Below, piece by piece: positions 8,644 to 17,536 of a stretch of 64,000 nucleotides of DNA. Location of the stretch: the NCBI GenBank assembly GCA_910580195.1, contig CAJTWA010000019.1:1-64000 (forward strand). The letters are read 5' to 3'. The notes beneath the pieces are model-generated. The model was not told where the DNA came from and searched no databases. It worked only from the letters and a program-made list of their open reading frames with translations. Origin of the DNA: an uncultured Lachnospiraceae bacterium. GTDB taxonomy: Bacteria; Bacillota; Clostridia; Lachnospirales; Lachnospiraceae. The position numbers were made by a program, and so were the translations under genes. Within the stretch, counting starts at the first letter, position 1. Each line of letters opens with the position of its first letter.

Positions 8644-9553
8644 TAACCTGTTTGACGAGCTGCACAAATACGGCATTGAACCGGTGGTGACTATTACCCA
8701 TTACGAAACTCCCCTTTACCTGTGCCAGGCTTACGGCGGCTGGCAGAGCCGGGAGATGATTGGGTTCTATGAGAAATTTGCCCGTACGGTTTTGGAGCGT
8801 TACAAGGATAAGGTCCGCTTCTGGATGAGCTTTAATGAAATTAATGTGATTAGCATGATGCCGGAGCTGGGCGGAGGATTCCATGTGGAGATGGATAACC
8901 CTTGCCGCAGCCAGATGATTTACCAGTCGGCCCATCATCAGTTTGTTGCGGCGACCCGGGCCGTGAAACTCTGCCATGAAATTGTCCCTGAGGGGAAAAT
9001 GGGCATGATGCTGGCTAGCCAGTTAAGCTATCCTGCTACTTGTGCGCCGGAGGATGTTTTGGCAAACATGCAGCAGGGACGTGTTTCGCTCTTTTTTGCG
9101 GATGTGATGCTGCGGAGCCATTATCCAGCCTATGGGACTAGGTTCTTCCGGGAAAATGGCATAGAGCTTAAACTTGCAGAGGGGGATTTAGACACGATTG
9201 CCCAGTACACCAGCGACTATCTGGCGCTCAGCTATTACATGAGCAATGTGGTAAGTAAAGACCGCTCCAAGCATCAGATGGTGGGAAATATGGCTTTTGG
9301 GCTGTCCAATCCCTATTTAAAAAGCAGTGAGTGGGGATGGCAGGAGGACAGCGTGGGGCTTAGGATCCTGTTAAACGAGCTGTATGACCGATATGAGAAG
9401 CCGCTGTTTCTTGTGGAGAACGGCTTAGGTGCATCTGATACGGCAGAGCCGGACGGGACGGTCCATGATACCTACCGGATTGCCTATCTGCGGGAGCATA
9501 TCCGCCAGATGGGAGAAGCAGTCTGTGACGGCGTGGAGCTGATGGAGGGATAA
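8591..9553 (+). pseudogene. 6-phospho-beta-glucosidase (GH1), truncated at both ends
   Basis: From about 8630 the frame is clear GH1: RFYDNLFDELHKYGIEPVV, then HYETPLYL, YGGW, the acid/base motif FNEIN and the nucleophile motif LVENGLG. Roughly the first 110 residues of the barrel are missing. The frame opens inside the EIIB tail with no ribosome site. The last about 60 residues, which follow DGVELM in the family, are also gone and are replaced by a stop. Both catalytic Glu remain, but the barrel is incomplete, so I call it a pseudogene. Confidence 0.8.
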
Positions 9554-9556
9554 GGC

Positions 9557-9898
9557 ATGGCAAAGGAAGAGCTGAAGGGAAAAATGGAGGAAATTGACTT
9601 TCGGATTATCGCCTCTGTGGGTACAGCCCGGAGTATGTATATTGAGGCTTTAGAGTGTGCCAAGCAGGGAGATTTTAAGGAAGCCCATGCCAAGGTTGCC
9701 GAGGCGGATACCGTCTATGCGGGAGGGCATGATGCGCATCAGGATCTTCTGCAGCTGCAGGGGCTAGGAGAAGAGATGCCATTTGACTTGCTGCTTGTCC
9801 ATGCGGAGGACCAGATGATGAGTGCAGAGTGCTTTAAAGTGATGGTGCTGGAACTGATTGAGATTTATGAGAAAGGGCTTCTTCATCGGGCGCCATGA
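9557..9898 (+). CDS. PTS lactose/cellobiose-family EIIA
   Basis: This 113-residue protein matches the helical EIIA of the lactose/cellobiose family in size and pattern: IIASVGTARSMYIEALECAKQGDF and the active-site region LLVHAEDQMMS, with the His near residue 82 as phosphate acceptor. ATG 9557 follows GGAGGG (9544-9549). It looks intact although the glucosidase before it is broken. It would pass phosphate from HPr to EIIB. Confidence 0.85.
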   Translation: MAKEELKGKMEEIDFRIIASVGTARSMYIEALECAKQGDFKEAHAKVAEADTVYAGGHDAHQDLLQLQGLGEEMPFDLLLVHAEDQMMSAECFKVMVLELIEIYEKGLLHRAP

Positions 9899-10020
9899 CT
9901 ACGGCAGTCCGAATGATGGATGCAATCCCACAGGCAATAAAAGCTGCATTGGCAATCTTGAACTCTTACCAAGCCAAATACAATGGCTGGGTGGGCCTTG
10001 GTTTTGCAGAAAGAGCGTAA
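9895..10020 (+). CDS. Short 41-residue frame coupled to EIIA, uncertain
   Basis: ATG 9895 overlaps the EIIA stop (ATGA), and a 41-residue frame (MTTAVRMMDAIPQAIKAALAI... GWVGLGFAERA) runs to TAA 10020, just before the operon terminator. I do not recognise it. It may be a remnant of a further operon gene. Confidence 0.3.
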   Translation: MTTAVRMMDAIPQAIKAALAILNSYQAKYNGWVGLGFAERA

Positions 10021-10040
10021 AGCTGTGTAAGTTATGATGG

Positions 10041-10080
10041 ACAGCCCGCAGAGCATAGTTTGTTCTGTGGGCTGTTTTTA
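10041..10080 (+). terminator. Intrinsic terminator of the PTS operon
   Basis: A 12-bp stem with one wobble (10041-10052 with 10064-10075) and an 11-nt loop is followed by a T-run at 10075-10079. Confidence 0.85.
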
Positions 10081-10292
10081 TTTTCATAGGAAAGTGTGCC
10101 CGATGAAAGAAAGGCTCTCTGGGCAATGGTGCACAGCTTCGCGCACGGATTACGCCTATTTCAAGCCCCTTGAAACAGCTTTGCTACGGAGCGTTGCCTT
10201 TGTGGTAATGAACGTTTCTTGCAATAGATTGTTGCGGACGTTATCATTAAGGAAGCAGCAGAACGCTGACTTGATTTTTGGAGGACGATGAA

Positions 10293-10949
10293 ATGGGAAA
10301 AAATGATGAAACAGGGATAACATTAGGCGAAAAATTAAAATCCGCCCGGAAAAGCGCAAGGCTTACGCAGGAACAGCTGGCAGAAAAACTTTTAGTATCA
10401 CGGCAGGCAATTACGAAATGGGAAGCCGGCAAAGGAATGCCCGATATAGAAAACCTCAAACAGCTTTCTAAGCTCCTTAATATCAGTATTGATTACCTTC
10501 TTGATAGCAGAGAAAATATTGATTTGTCTGTTTTGAGAGAAGAAATCAATCTTGATGATTATTCTTATACCCGGAAATTTAAGGGGAGATGGAGCAAAAA
10601 GGCAGGCAAAAAAGATATGGTTGTAATGGAAAAATATCCAAATGCTGAAATACATGGTCTTTTAGGTAAGCAGATACTTACCAAAGGGGAAAACATCACA
10701 GATCATGCTGTAGGCTTTTTATCGGGTGCACCATTTGGAATACCAGAATTCCTTAATGGTATCAAAAATGCAGATAAAGAATTTTATCTTGCCAATCAAT
10801 CGGATAAACAATTTTTTGTAACCGTAACCGATGAATTTATTGAAAGCAGACAGCTTGCTGAAAAAATTTCGGATAAGAAATTTTCGATTGGGAATTTTTC
10901 ATTTATTGATTGCGGTATCATTTATGATTTTGAGGATGGCAGAAAATGA
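10293..10949 (+). CDS. XRE-family regulator with unknown C-terminal domain
   Basis: Residues about 8-65 form a Cro/C1 helix-turn-helix (LGEKLKSARKSARLTQEQLAEKL, then SRQAITKWEAGKGMPDIENL), close to the common Clostridial type. The remaining 150 residues are a soluble domain I do not recognise, with several aromatic-rich strands (FSIGNFSFIDCGIIYDF). ATG 10293 follows GGAGG by 8 nt; the TTG at 10278 overlaps that site. It is flanked by a terminator upstream and a large inverted repeat downstream and appears monocistronic. Confidence 0.78.
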   Translation: MGKNDETGITLGEKLKSARKSARLTQEQLAEKLLVSRQAITKWEAGKGMPDIENLKQLSKLLNISIDYLLDSRENIDLSVLREEINLDDYSYTRKFKGRWSKKAGKKDMVVMEKYPNAEIHGLLGKQILTKGENITDHAVGFLSGAPFGIPEFLNGIKNADKEFYLANQSDKQFFVTVTDEFIESRQLAEKISDKKFSIGNFSFIDCGIIYDFEDGRK

Positions 10950-11031
10950 TAGCCCACGCCATTGTGGCACGGCATCATATATCTGCTTGGGGCATTTACC
11001 GCTCTTGCCACATTTGCACCCTCATTCCCCA

Positions 11032-11111
11032 CAGGGACAGGCGGAAAAGGAGGATGCCCTTCCGCTGCCTTGGCAGGGCATCCTCCTTTTCCGCCTGTCC
11101 CTGCCAAGGCA
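11032..11111. repeat. Two overlapping, mutually exclusive inverted repeats
   Basis: Arms 11032-11060 and 11075-11103 are perfectly complementary (29 bp, 14-nt loop). Inside the same stretch, 11066-11078 and 11099-11111 form a second perfect 13-bp repeat that shares the loop and second arm of the first, so the two hairpins cannot form together. The rest of 10950-11255 holds no recognisable gene. Confidence 0.8.
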
Positions 11112-11255
11112 AGAGTTTCTGCCTTTACAGGGTTTTAACAATTCGATAAAATCAGAATTACAGTCTGGACAATTTACACAGATTATATGGCACTCTCATT
11201 TACACAATTTAGATGGCAAAGCCGATATAACAACAAACCTTCTAAAAAACCGCAG

Positions 11256-11702
11256 CTATCCCTCCAGCTTCATGTACAAAAGAGGATACGGGTTCCCCTG
11301 CTCATCACAATCCGTCCGCTTATACACCTGAAAGCCCATATGCCCATAAAATCCTATCGCCTGCGGGTTTTGCTCATTCACCGCCAGCTCATTGACGCCA
11401 TAAACTTCCATCCCATATCCAAGCAGCGCCTTCCCATATCCCCTGCCCCTCTTTTCGCCGGAAATAAACAGCATTTCCAATTTCCGCCCGGCAATCCCCA
11501 TAAAAGCGGCAGGAACCCCTCCGTCATCCTCTGCGGCAACCAAATGCGGTATCTCCCTTATTGCCTGCGGGACATACTCCTTAATCTTTTCTATCTCACT
11601 CTCTGATAAAAACAAATGCGTCGCCCGCACAGAGCTTTCCCAAATATCCAGCAACTGCCCCACCAGCAACTGCGTTCTTTCTTTGCGCTCAACTATCCTC
11701 AT
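11256..11702 (-). CDS. GNAT N-acetyltransferase, YjaB-like
   Basis: This 148-residue protein resembles the YjaB group of GNAT enzymes: IWESSVRATHLFLSE near the start, LEMLFISGEKRGRGYGKALL as the acetyl-CoA loop (RGxGxGKxLL), and VNEQNPQAIGFYGHMGF followed by PYPLLYMKL. ATG 11702 has a GGAGGG site 9 nt upstream. The substrate is unknown. It follows another GNAT gene on the same strand. Confidence 0.85.
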   Translation of the reverse strand: MRIVERKERTQLLVGQLLDIWESSVRATHLFLSESEIEKIKEYVPQAIREIPHLVAAEDDGGVPAAFMGIAGRKLEMLFISGEKRGRGYGKALLGYGMEVYGVNELAVNEQNPQAIGFYGHMGFQVYKRTDCDEQGNPYPLLYMKLEG

Positions 11703-11807
11703 ATTATTCCGCCCTCCATTCATCCATATCCTCTACAGGCAGAGATACTATCTGCCCTGCGCGCCAGCAGATTTTTCACACAACATCCAATCCCTGAAAA
11801 CAGATAG

Positions 11808-12269
11808 TTATCTGCTTTTCAGCTCCTTTGCCATACACAGCGATTCCGGCATATCCTCATACGGGCCATAATTAGGGATCACTTGAAAACCCAGTTTTTT
11901 ATATACAGCGCAGGATTCCGCCAATAGCTCCCCGGTTTCAAGGACCATTTTCTTATATCCCAGCTCCGCCGCCCATTCCATTAGCAGGGAAACAAGCCTG
12001 CTCCCTATGCCCCGTCCCTGATATTCCGCATGTACAAACACCCGCTTCAATTCTATCGTTTCATCATCATATCTCCGGATGGCTCCGCCGCCAATTATCC
12101 TGTTCTCTTCATATACAACAATTGCTTCCTGAATTTCATCCAACAGGTTATATTTTTTGTATTTGCCTCTTTCTATCTTTTTCCCAACACGCCTGTCCAG
12201 ATCCATATCAAGAAGCCTGCAGTTCTCTATAAAATCTTTATCCTTACCATCTGTCCTATGGAATTCCAT
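11808..12269 (-). CDS. GNAT N-acetyltransferase
   Basis: This 153-residue protein carries the GNAT core IELKRVFVHAEYQGRGIGSRLVSLLMEWA, with the QGRGIG acetyl-CoA loop, and a C-terminal CAVYKKLGFQVIPNYGPY. ATG 12269 follows AAGGAGGG. It lies downstream of the GHKL-nuclease gene on the same strand. The substrate is unknown. Confidence 0.85.
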   Translation of the reverse strand: MEFHRTDGKDKDFIENCRLLDMDLDRRVGKKIERGKYKKYNLLDEIQEAIVVYEENRIIGGGAIRRYDDETIELKRVFVHAEYQGRGIGSRLVSLLMEWAAELGYKKMVLETGELLAESCAVYKKLGFQVIPNYGPYEDMPESLCMAKELKSR

Positions 12270-12335
12270 AAAAAAGCCCTCCTTCCTCCACAATACCGGC
12301 AGCCTTACCGGTTAGCGCTGCTGCATGCTCCGCGC

Positions 12336-14327
12336 CTATCCCTGTTGAAACAGTTTATCAAACAGCACCCTATTCCTTTTCTGCGAATCCTGTATGAGTT
12401 TGCTATAAGGTATCATTTCCAAATATGCCTGATAAGAGTCAATATACTTATAAAACCCCATACCATCCGGGGTCGGTTTCAAATCCTCCAATTTCGCAAG
12501 TTTTTTTATGCCCGGCCCAACATCGCATAAAATGTAACAGAAGAAACGGATATTTTCTGCCCCGCTTAGGAATTCCCCGTCTTTCGTTTTCACCTTTCCC
12601 TCAACAATGTCGTCCATATATTTCTTTACTTGTTGGATGGGGTTTTCCTTATCCGTATAATGTTCCCTTCCCGGCCGTTTAAACTCAATGATTGTGATAT
12701 TCCGGTATGGCTGCTCCTGCTCGTCGGTAAAGGCAAAAGGGGCATCAAAAATAATAATATCCGGTTCTTTTCCGCTGCTATTATCAATCTCCCCCATGCT
12801 TTTCAGCTTCATGTCGGACGCCAAATAATGGTGGTACGCCAATTTTTCATCTATAATCCATAAATTATGCTGCAAATAATCAATATCATCCGAAGTCTTT
12901 GCCATTGGGAAGATCAGTTGATGGATATTTTTTTCATACGTATATTTCTGCTGTTCCTCATCCTTATACTTTATATTCTGCGCTAAAATATCTAAAACCG
13001 CTTTCCGGTGCATGACATATTCAGCCAAATTGCCCTTGCCCAAATCAGACACTTTTTCTGCGTAAACATTGCGCTTTTGCAGATAGCTTTCATAGTCTGT
13101 AATGCCCTTTTTCAGCTCTTTCTCAAGCTCTTTTCCTTCACGTTTTAATTCTAGCTTAAATTTTTGCTCCTGCTTAAATAATTCCATTTCAAGTTTTTCT
13201 TCATCCGCTACCCACGGTATCTCTTCCAGCGATTCCGGCCTGTTTTTCAGCAATAGCCGGTACTTGGGGTTTTTATTGAAAACATAATCTTTTACCATTT
13301 CGGCTTTCTTTTTGTTGCTTTCTGCAATATCCTCCTCCAAATATTCCAAAACCGCCTTCTCCATACAATCCGTGATTTCTTTGCTCCCTAAAGGCTCTAC
13401 TAAATTAGGCTGCTCCGGCAGCTCGATTTTTGTCCGCTCCCGGTTCACATGGGCGTCTAATAGCTCAGACATTACATATCCATGATAAGTAAATTCTCCT
13501 TTCCCATCTTCCAATTGTGCATTTAAGCTCCCGCACAATTTTGATAGGGACATTGGTTGGACAACCCAGCGGTTTGCACAAAAATTCACCATATGTTTCT
13601 CATTCGATACCATATAGTTCTTAGAATGAATGATTTTAAATGGAATCCCTTTCAGTTCCATATCCACAATTTCCGTATTATCCCCTATATTTTCTTTGTA
13701 TAAATAATCAATATCCACTGCCCCAACCTCGTCCCGTACAATAATTTTAGGGGCTTTCCCCAATATATAATAAGCAAAACAGTGGTTCAGGATATTTTTA
13801 GCAATGGTGTCCAGCTTTTTCGGGCAATTGCCTTTATACTGTTTCCGCAGCCCTTCCAGCCTTATTTTCGTCAGCCGGGGGCTGTCATCGGCGGCATCCT
13901 GCACTTTCATATTGTGGACTGCTTTCTTTTCGTCAAACAAAAATTTCCTGCACTTCTTCTGGTTCCCCTCAGAAAATACGCTTTCTACCTCAACCTTCCC
14001 AAAAGCCTTCAGCCACATCATCCTGCCAACGCCCTTACAGCCTTTCTGGATTTTAAATTCACTGGCATACGTATCAAAGGAATTATAATTTCCGTCCGTA
14101 AACCCTATTCCATTATCCACAATGGCGATATTCTCCACATCTGTTTCCCAGTCCTCAAACAAAGCCAATTGCCTTTCCCGTTCGATAATAATTTCTATCC
14201 TCCCATCTGTAATCTGGGCATCTTCTATGCTTTGGATTGAATTAATCACTGCTTCATACAAGGGCAATAACGGCCTCGTTTTGGGCAATGTATGCAAACT
14301 CACCAAACCCTTAAAATTCATCTTCAT
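12336..14327 (-). CDS. GHKL (Hsp90/MORC-like) ATPase fused to a PD-(D/E)xK-type nuclease domain
   Basis: This 663-residue protein starts with a GHKL ATPase: N-box EAVINSIQSI near residue 25, G1 box IVDNGIGF near 70 and G2 box GCKGVGRMMW near 95. A charged coiled-coil stretch (about residues 330-430) follows. The C-terminal domain has KEPDIIIFD near 520 and ITIIEFKRPGR near 547, the D...ExK arrangement of PD-(D/E)xK nucleases, with a QVKKYMDDI helix. Prokaryotic GHKL ATPases with nuclease modules are known from restriction and defence contexts (MORC/MutL-like group). Here it stands without methylase or partner. ATG 14327 follows GGAGGGG. Function as an anti-phage effector is inference. Confidence 0.75.
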   Translation of the reverse strand: MKMNFKGLVSLHTLPKTRPLLPLYEAVINSIQSIEDAQITDGRIEIIIERERQLALFEDWETDVENIAIVDNGIGFTDGNYNSFDTYASEFKIQKGCKGVGRMMWLKAFGKVEVESVFSEGNQKKCRKFLFDEKKAVHNMKVQDAADDSPRLTKIRLEGLRKQYKGNCPKKLDTIAKNILNHCFAYYILGKAPKIIVRDEVGAVDIDYLYKENIGDNTEIVDMELKGIPFKIIHSKNYMVSNEKHMVNFCANRWVVQPMSLSKLCGSLNAQLEDGKGEFTYHGYVMSELLDAHVNRERTKIELPEQPNLVEPLGSKEITDCMEKAVLEYLEEDIAESNKKKAEMVKDYVFNKNPKYRLLLKNRPESLEEIPWVADEEKLEMELFKQEQKFKLELKREGKELEKELKKGITDYESYLQKRNVYAEKVSDLGKGNLAEYVMHRKAVLDILAQNIKYKDEEQQKYTYEKNIHQLIFPMAKTSDDIDYLQHNLWIIDEKLAYHHYLASDMKLKSMGEIDNSSGKEPDIIIFDAPFAFTDEQEQPYRNITIIEFKRPGREHYTDKENPIQQVKKYMDDIVEGKVKTKDGEFLSGAENIRFFCYILCDVGPGIKKLAKLEDLKPTPDGMGFYKYIDSYQAYLEMIPYSKLIQDSQKRNRVLFDKLFQQG

Positions 14328-14802
14328 AATCTATCCCCTCCTATTCTGGCACCAAAGTATAAACATTTCCCCTCCTGCCTTCCTTCAGTCACGAACATAT
14401 TTTCCCATGAATCTTGCTGTCCCTATAGTATAACACCATCCCTTGAAAAAGTACAGCAAAAATCGAACATTTATTCTGATTTTTTAAAAAATCTTATCCA
14501 TCCAGCCATGGATCCATGCATCCATACACCCATTCCAATTTGAAGGAGGGAACAGGGCATCCCATAACACTATTGCCGGAAACTTTCCATAAGTATACAT
14601 TTTTTAAACGTTCTTGCCAGAAAAGCGACATTCTTGCCAGAAACTTTGCTTCACGGGAAAATACAATTATAATTTTAAACAGGCAGCACGCTAGCTTTCC
14701 CGCCAGCAAAGCTGGCGTAACTATTTGATATCGGGATTCCTAAGCAAAGCCAAAACGGAAATCCCAAACGCACCGCAGCGCCTGCTAGAAAGGGCAATAC
14801 AT
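14328..14802. other. Intergenic region with small palindromes, no gene seen
   Basis: About 475 nt between divergent genes. It holds a 16-bp palindrome (14478-14493), a 12-bp palindrome (14507-14518), and TTCTTGCCAGAAA in two imperfect copies (about 14611-14626 and 14630-14645). Promoters for both the GHKL gene (minus) and the glycan operon (plus) should lie here. Confidence 0.4.
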
Positions 14803-15606
14803 ATGTTTAGCGTCATAATCCCGGCATACAACTGCGAAAAGACCATCCGGCAAGTACTGGATTCTGTCAGGCGCCAGACACGGTTTGATTTAGTTGAAGA
14901 AATCATCGTGCTCAACGACGGCTCCACAGACCAGACTGGGAAAATTATCACAGACTACATTTCCAGCCACCCATCCATGCCCATCCTCTATTTACACCAC
15001 AAAAACCATGGGGTTTCCTACACCCGGAACAGGGGCATCCATGCCGCAAAGGCAGAATGGATTGCATTGCTGGATGGGGACGACGTCTGGCTGGAACAGA
15101 AATTAGAACGTCAGGCGCAGGTTCTGGCAGCACACCCTGACATCTGTTTTCTGGGGGCAAAATCCCCTTTGAAAATCCTCCTGAAAAGGCGGCATGGGCT
15201 CTGCAAAATAACAGCCGCAGAACTCTGCCTTAGGAGCTGTACCCCCACCCCCTCCGTAGTGTTTAAAAAATCTGTCGGCGAAGCCCTTGGCCTCTTTGAT
15301 GAAAGCCGGCAATTCGCAGAAGATATCCAATTTTACCAGCGTTTCTTGCTGTATGACAGCTACTATATTTTAGCAGAAAAATTAGTCCAAATTTCCATCC
15401 AGAAAAAATACTTCGGGGAAAGCGGGCTTACCTCCCATATCCAAAAATGCAGCAGAGGCAGGGATAAAAATATCATAGAATTGTACCGCATGGGGCTGAT
15501 CCGCAAGCCTTTTATGGCCGCCATGCTTCTGTTCAGCCAAATCAAATTTTGCAGGAGATGGCTCATCTGGTCTGCCCACAGGTGCATTGCCAAACTACAC
15601 CCATGA
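14803..15606 (+). CDS. Family 2 glycosyltransferase
   Basis: This 267-residue GT-A enzyme shows FSVIIPAYNCEKTI at its start, VLNDGSTDQTG, NHGVSYTRNRGIHAAKAEW and the metal-binding ALLDGDDVW. Such enzymes transfer sugars from nucleotide donors during surface polysaccharide assembly. ATG 14803 follows a GAAAGGG site; the longer frame from TTG 14725 has no support. It is the first gene of a four-gene glycan cluster and overlaps the next gene by 4 nt. Confidence 0.88.
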   Translation: MFSVIIPAYNCEKTIRQVLDSVRRQTRFDLVEEIIVLNDGSTDQTGKIITDYISSHPSMPILYLHHKNHGVSYTRNRGIHAAKAEWIALLDGDDVWLEQKLERQAQVLAAHPDICFLGAKSPLKILLKRRHGLCKITAAELCLRSCTPTPSVVFKKSVGEALGLFDESRQFAEDIQFYQRFLLYDSYYILAEKLVQISIQKKYFGESGLTSHIQKCSRGRDKNIIELYRMGLIRKPFMAAMLLFSQIKFCRRWLIWSAHRCIAKLHP

Positions 15607-16553
15607 AATACGATATCATCATCCCCATTTACAATATCCATAAAGAGCTTGGCAAATGTTTAGAAAGCATTTCCCAGCAGTCCTACGGCAAGTTCCGCGC
15701 TATCATGGTAGACGACGGCTCCACCGACCAAAGCCCCTGCATTGCAAAATGCTTTGCGGCAAAAGACCCCCGCTTTGAGTATTACCGGAAAGAAAACGGC
15801 GGCCTTTCCGATGCAAGGAATTATGGGATTGCAAAATCTTCCTCGGAATACCTCCTGTTTGTGGACGGGGATGATTTCCTTGAAAAACACGCCCTCAGCG
15901 TAATAGAGCAGGAGCTTTCCCAATGCCCGGTTGACGTGCTGGAATTTAACGGATGGATTGTGGAGGATGGGGAGAAAATCAGGCGCTTCAACCATTATTA
16001 CATTGACGCAGGCAAGGTAAAAAACGGCAAGGATTACCTTTTGGATAACGTCAAGGCCAAACTTTTGGTTTCCGCCGTCTGGGTAAAAGCCGTAAGGCGC
16101 AGCCTGATTACCGGCCACCGCCATTATTTTGAAAAGGGCCTGCTCCACGAAGATGAGCTTTGGACGCCCAAGCTGTACCTGCTGGCAGATACCGTAAAAT
16201 ATATAGACACCTGCCTTTACAATTATGTCCAGCGGGAAGGGTCCATCATGCACCGCGCCGACAAAACGGAAAACGTGCGCCATGCAAAGAAAATTTTCTA
16301 CCAGTTAGAAAAATACTACCGGAGCCTTTCCTTAACCAGAAGCCAGCGCAGCATCCTGACAAGCTATCTGTCCCGGCAAATGGTAAGCATCTGCCAAGTA
16401 GCCGAAACAGAAGGGATGACGCCAAAAGACAGGAAATTTATCCTGCGCAACGCAAGGAACATCCGGAGCATCGGGAAAATGCTCCTGTATTTCCTTTCCC
16501 CCAGCCATTACCAAACCTTAAGCGAAGCCATGAAAAAAATCATCAAATTTTAA
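15603..16553 (+). CDS. Family 2 glycosyltransferase
   Basis: This 316-residue GT-A protein has KYDIIIPIYNIHKELGKCL, MVDDGSTDQSP, ENGGLSDARNYGI and LFVDGDDFL, and a C-terminal half typical of capsule or teichoic-acid transferases (LLHEDELWTPKLYLLA, YVQREGSIMH). The ATGA overlap with the preceding gene shows translational coupling. Donor and acceptor sugars cannot be read from the sequence. Confidence 0.88.
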   Translation: MKYDIIIPIYNIHKELGKCLESISQQSYGKFRAIMVDDGSTDQSPCIAKCFAAKDPRFEYYRKENGGLSDARNYGIAKSSSEYLLFVDGDDFLEKHALSVIEQELSQCPVDVLEFNGWIVEDGEKIRRFNHYYIDAGKVKNGKDYLLDNVKAKLLVSAVWVKAVRRSLITGHRHYFEKGLLHEDELWTPKLYLLADTVKYIDTCLYNYVQREGSIMHRADKTENVRHAKKIFYQLEKYYRSLSLTRSQRSILTSYLSRQMVSICQVAETEGMTPKDRKFILRNARNIRSIGKMLLYFLSPSHYQTLSEAMKKIIKF

Positions 16554-16563
16554 GGGGACACTT

Positions 16564-17319
16564 ATGATTCCGAAAAAAATCCACTATTTCTGGGTTGGCG
16601 GCAGCCCTATGCCGGAAAAAAACAGAGCCTGCATTGCAAGCTGGAAAAAATTCTGCCCAGACTATGAAATAATAGAATGGAACGAATCCAACTACGATTT
16701 TTCCGCCTGCACTTATATGGCGCAAGCCTATGAAGCCAAATTTTGGGGCTTTGTCCCCGACTATGCCCGGCTGGACGTCATTTACCGGGAGGGCGGGATT
16801 TATCTGGACACCGATGTAGAATTGGTAAAAAGCCTCGATGGCCTGTTACATTTCAAATCATTCATGGGCTTTGAAAACCCATCCTCCATCGCGCCAGGGC
16901 TCGGGTTCGGCGCAGAGCCGGGAAATGAAATTTTAAAACAAATGCGGGATTCCTACCACGCCCTTTCCTTTTATAAGGAAGACGGGACGCCCAATATCGT
17001 GCCCTCCCCCGTCTATGCCACGGAGCTTTTAAAATCCTATGGCCTAAAGCCCAATGGGAAACGGCAGTCTGTCCATGGGATGGAACTATTCCCCGCCGAC
17101 TATTTCGCCCCTCTCTGCTACACGGACAACCGCCTGCACATAACCCAAAACACTTACAGCATCCACTGGTACCACGCCTCTTGGCACACGCCAGAACAGA
17201 GGAAACGGACACGGCGTATCCAGAAAATCAACCGCATTTTCGGGCACCGGCTGGGCAGGTTTATCAACCGGGGATGTTCCGCCATGCTCCGCCTAAAGCA
17301 CCGGTTTATACGCCGCTAG
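16564..17319 (+). CDS. Family 32-type (DXD) glycosyltransferase
   Basis: This 251-residue protein begins IPKKIHYFWVGG and has the sugar-binding DXD region YARLDVIYREGGIYLDTDVE, followed by GFENP. This is the OCH1/capsular polysaccharide pattern of glycosyltransferases that use DXD. The C-terminus is basic (about 30 residues), suited to peripheral membrane binding. It starts 10 nt after the previous gene. Confidence 0.87.
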   Translation: MIPKKIHYFWVGGSPMPEKNRACIASWKKFCPDYEIIEWNESNYDFSACTYMAQAYEAKFWGFVPDYARLDVIYREGGIYLDTDVELVKSLDGLLHFKSFMGFENPSSIAPGLGFGAEPGNEILKQMRDSYHALSFYKEDGTPNIVPSPVYATELLKSYGLKPNGKRQSVHGMELFPADYFAPLCYTDNRLHITQNTYSIHWYHASWHTPEQRKRTRRIQKINRIFGHRLGRFINRGCSAMLRLKHRFIRR

Positions 17320-17331
17320 GCAGCGCCATCT

Positions 17332-17440
17332 GCTGGGAATTCCATGCCTTTTTGCTCAAAAGCCAATTTAGGCATACTTAGGCGTAACATCCGTTGGAAA
17401 TTCCTTGTTTTTTTGGCTGAAAAGCCAACTTGGGAACGCC
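17332..17440. repeat. Imperfect tandem duplication of about 50 nt
   Basis: Two units sharing the pattern GGAATTCC...TTTTTG...AAAAGCCAA...TTAGGC/CCTAAG lie between the GT32 and flippase genes. They are similar enough by eye to be a diverged duplication. No gene overlaps them. Confidence 0.4.
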
Positions 17441-17536
17441 TAAGAAACTCCAGCCTCCAGACATGCCCTGCCATTATTGCCCTTAGAAAAAAATAACCCC
17501 TTACCCCATAACACAAAAACAGAAGGAAAGAAAACC

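Noticed and set aside
13782..14240. 152-residue plus-strand frame
   Set aside because: Antisense to the GHKL-ATPase gene, which has clear motifs; no ribosome site.
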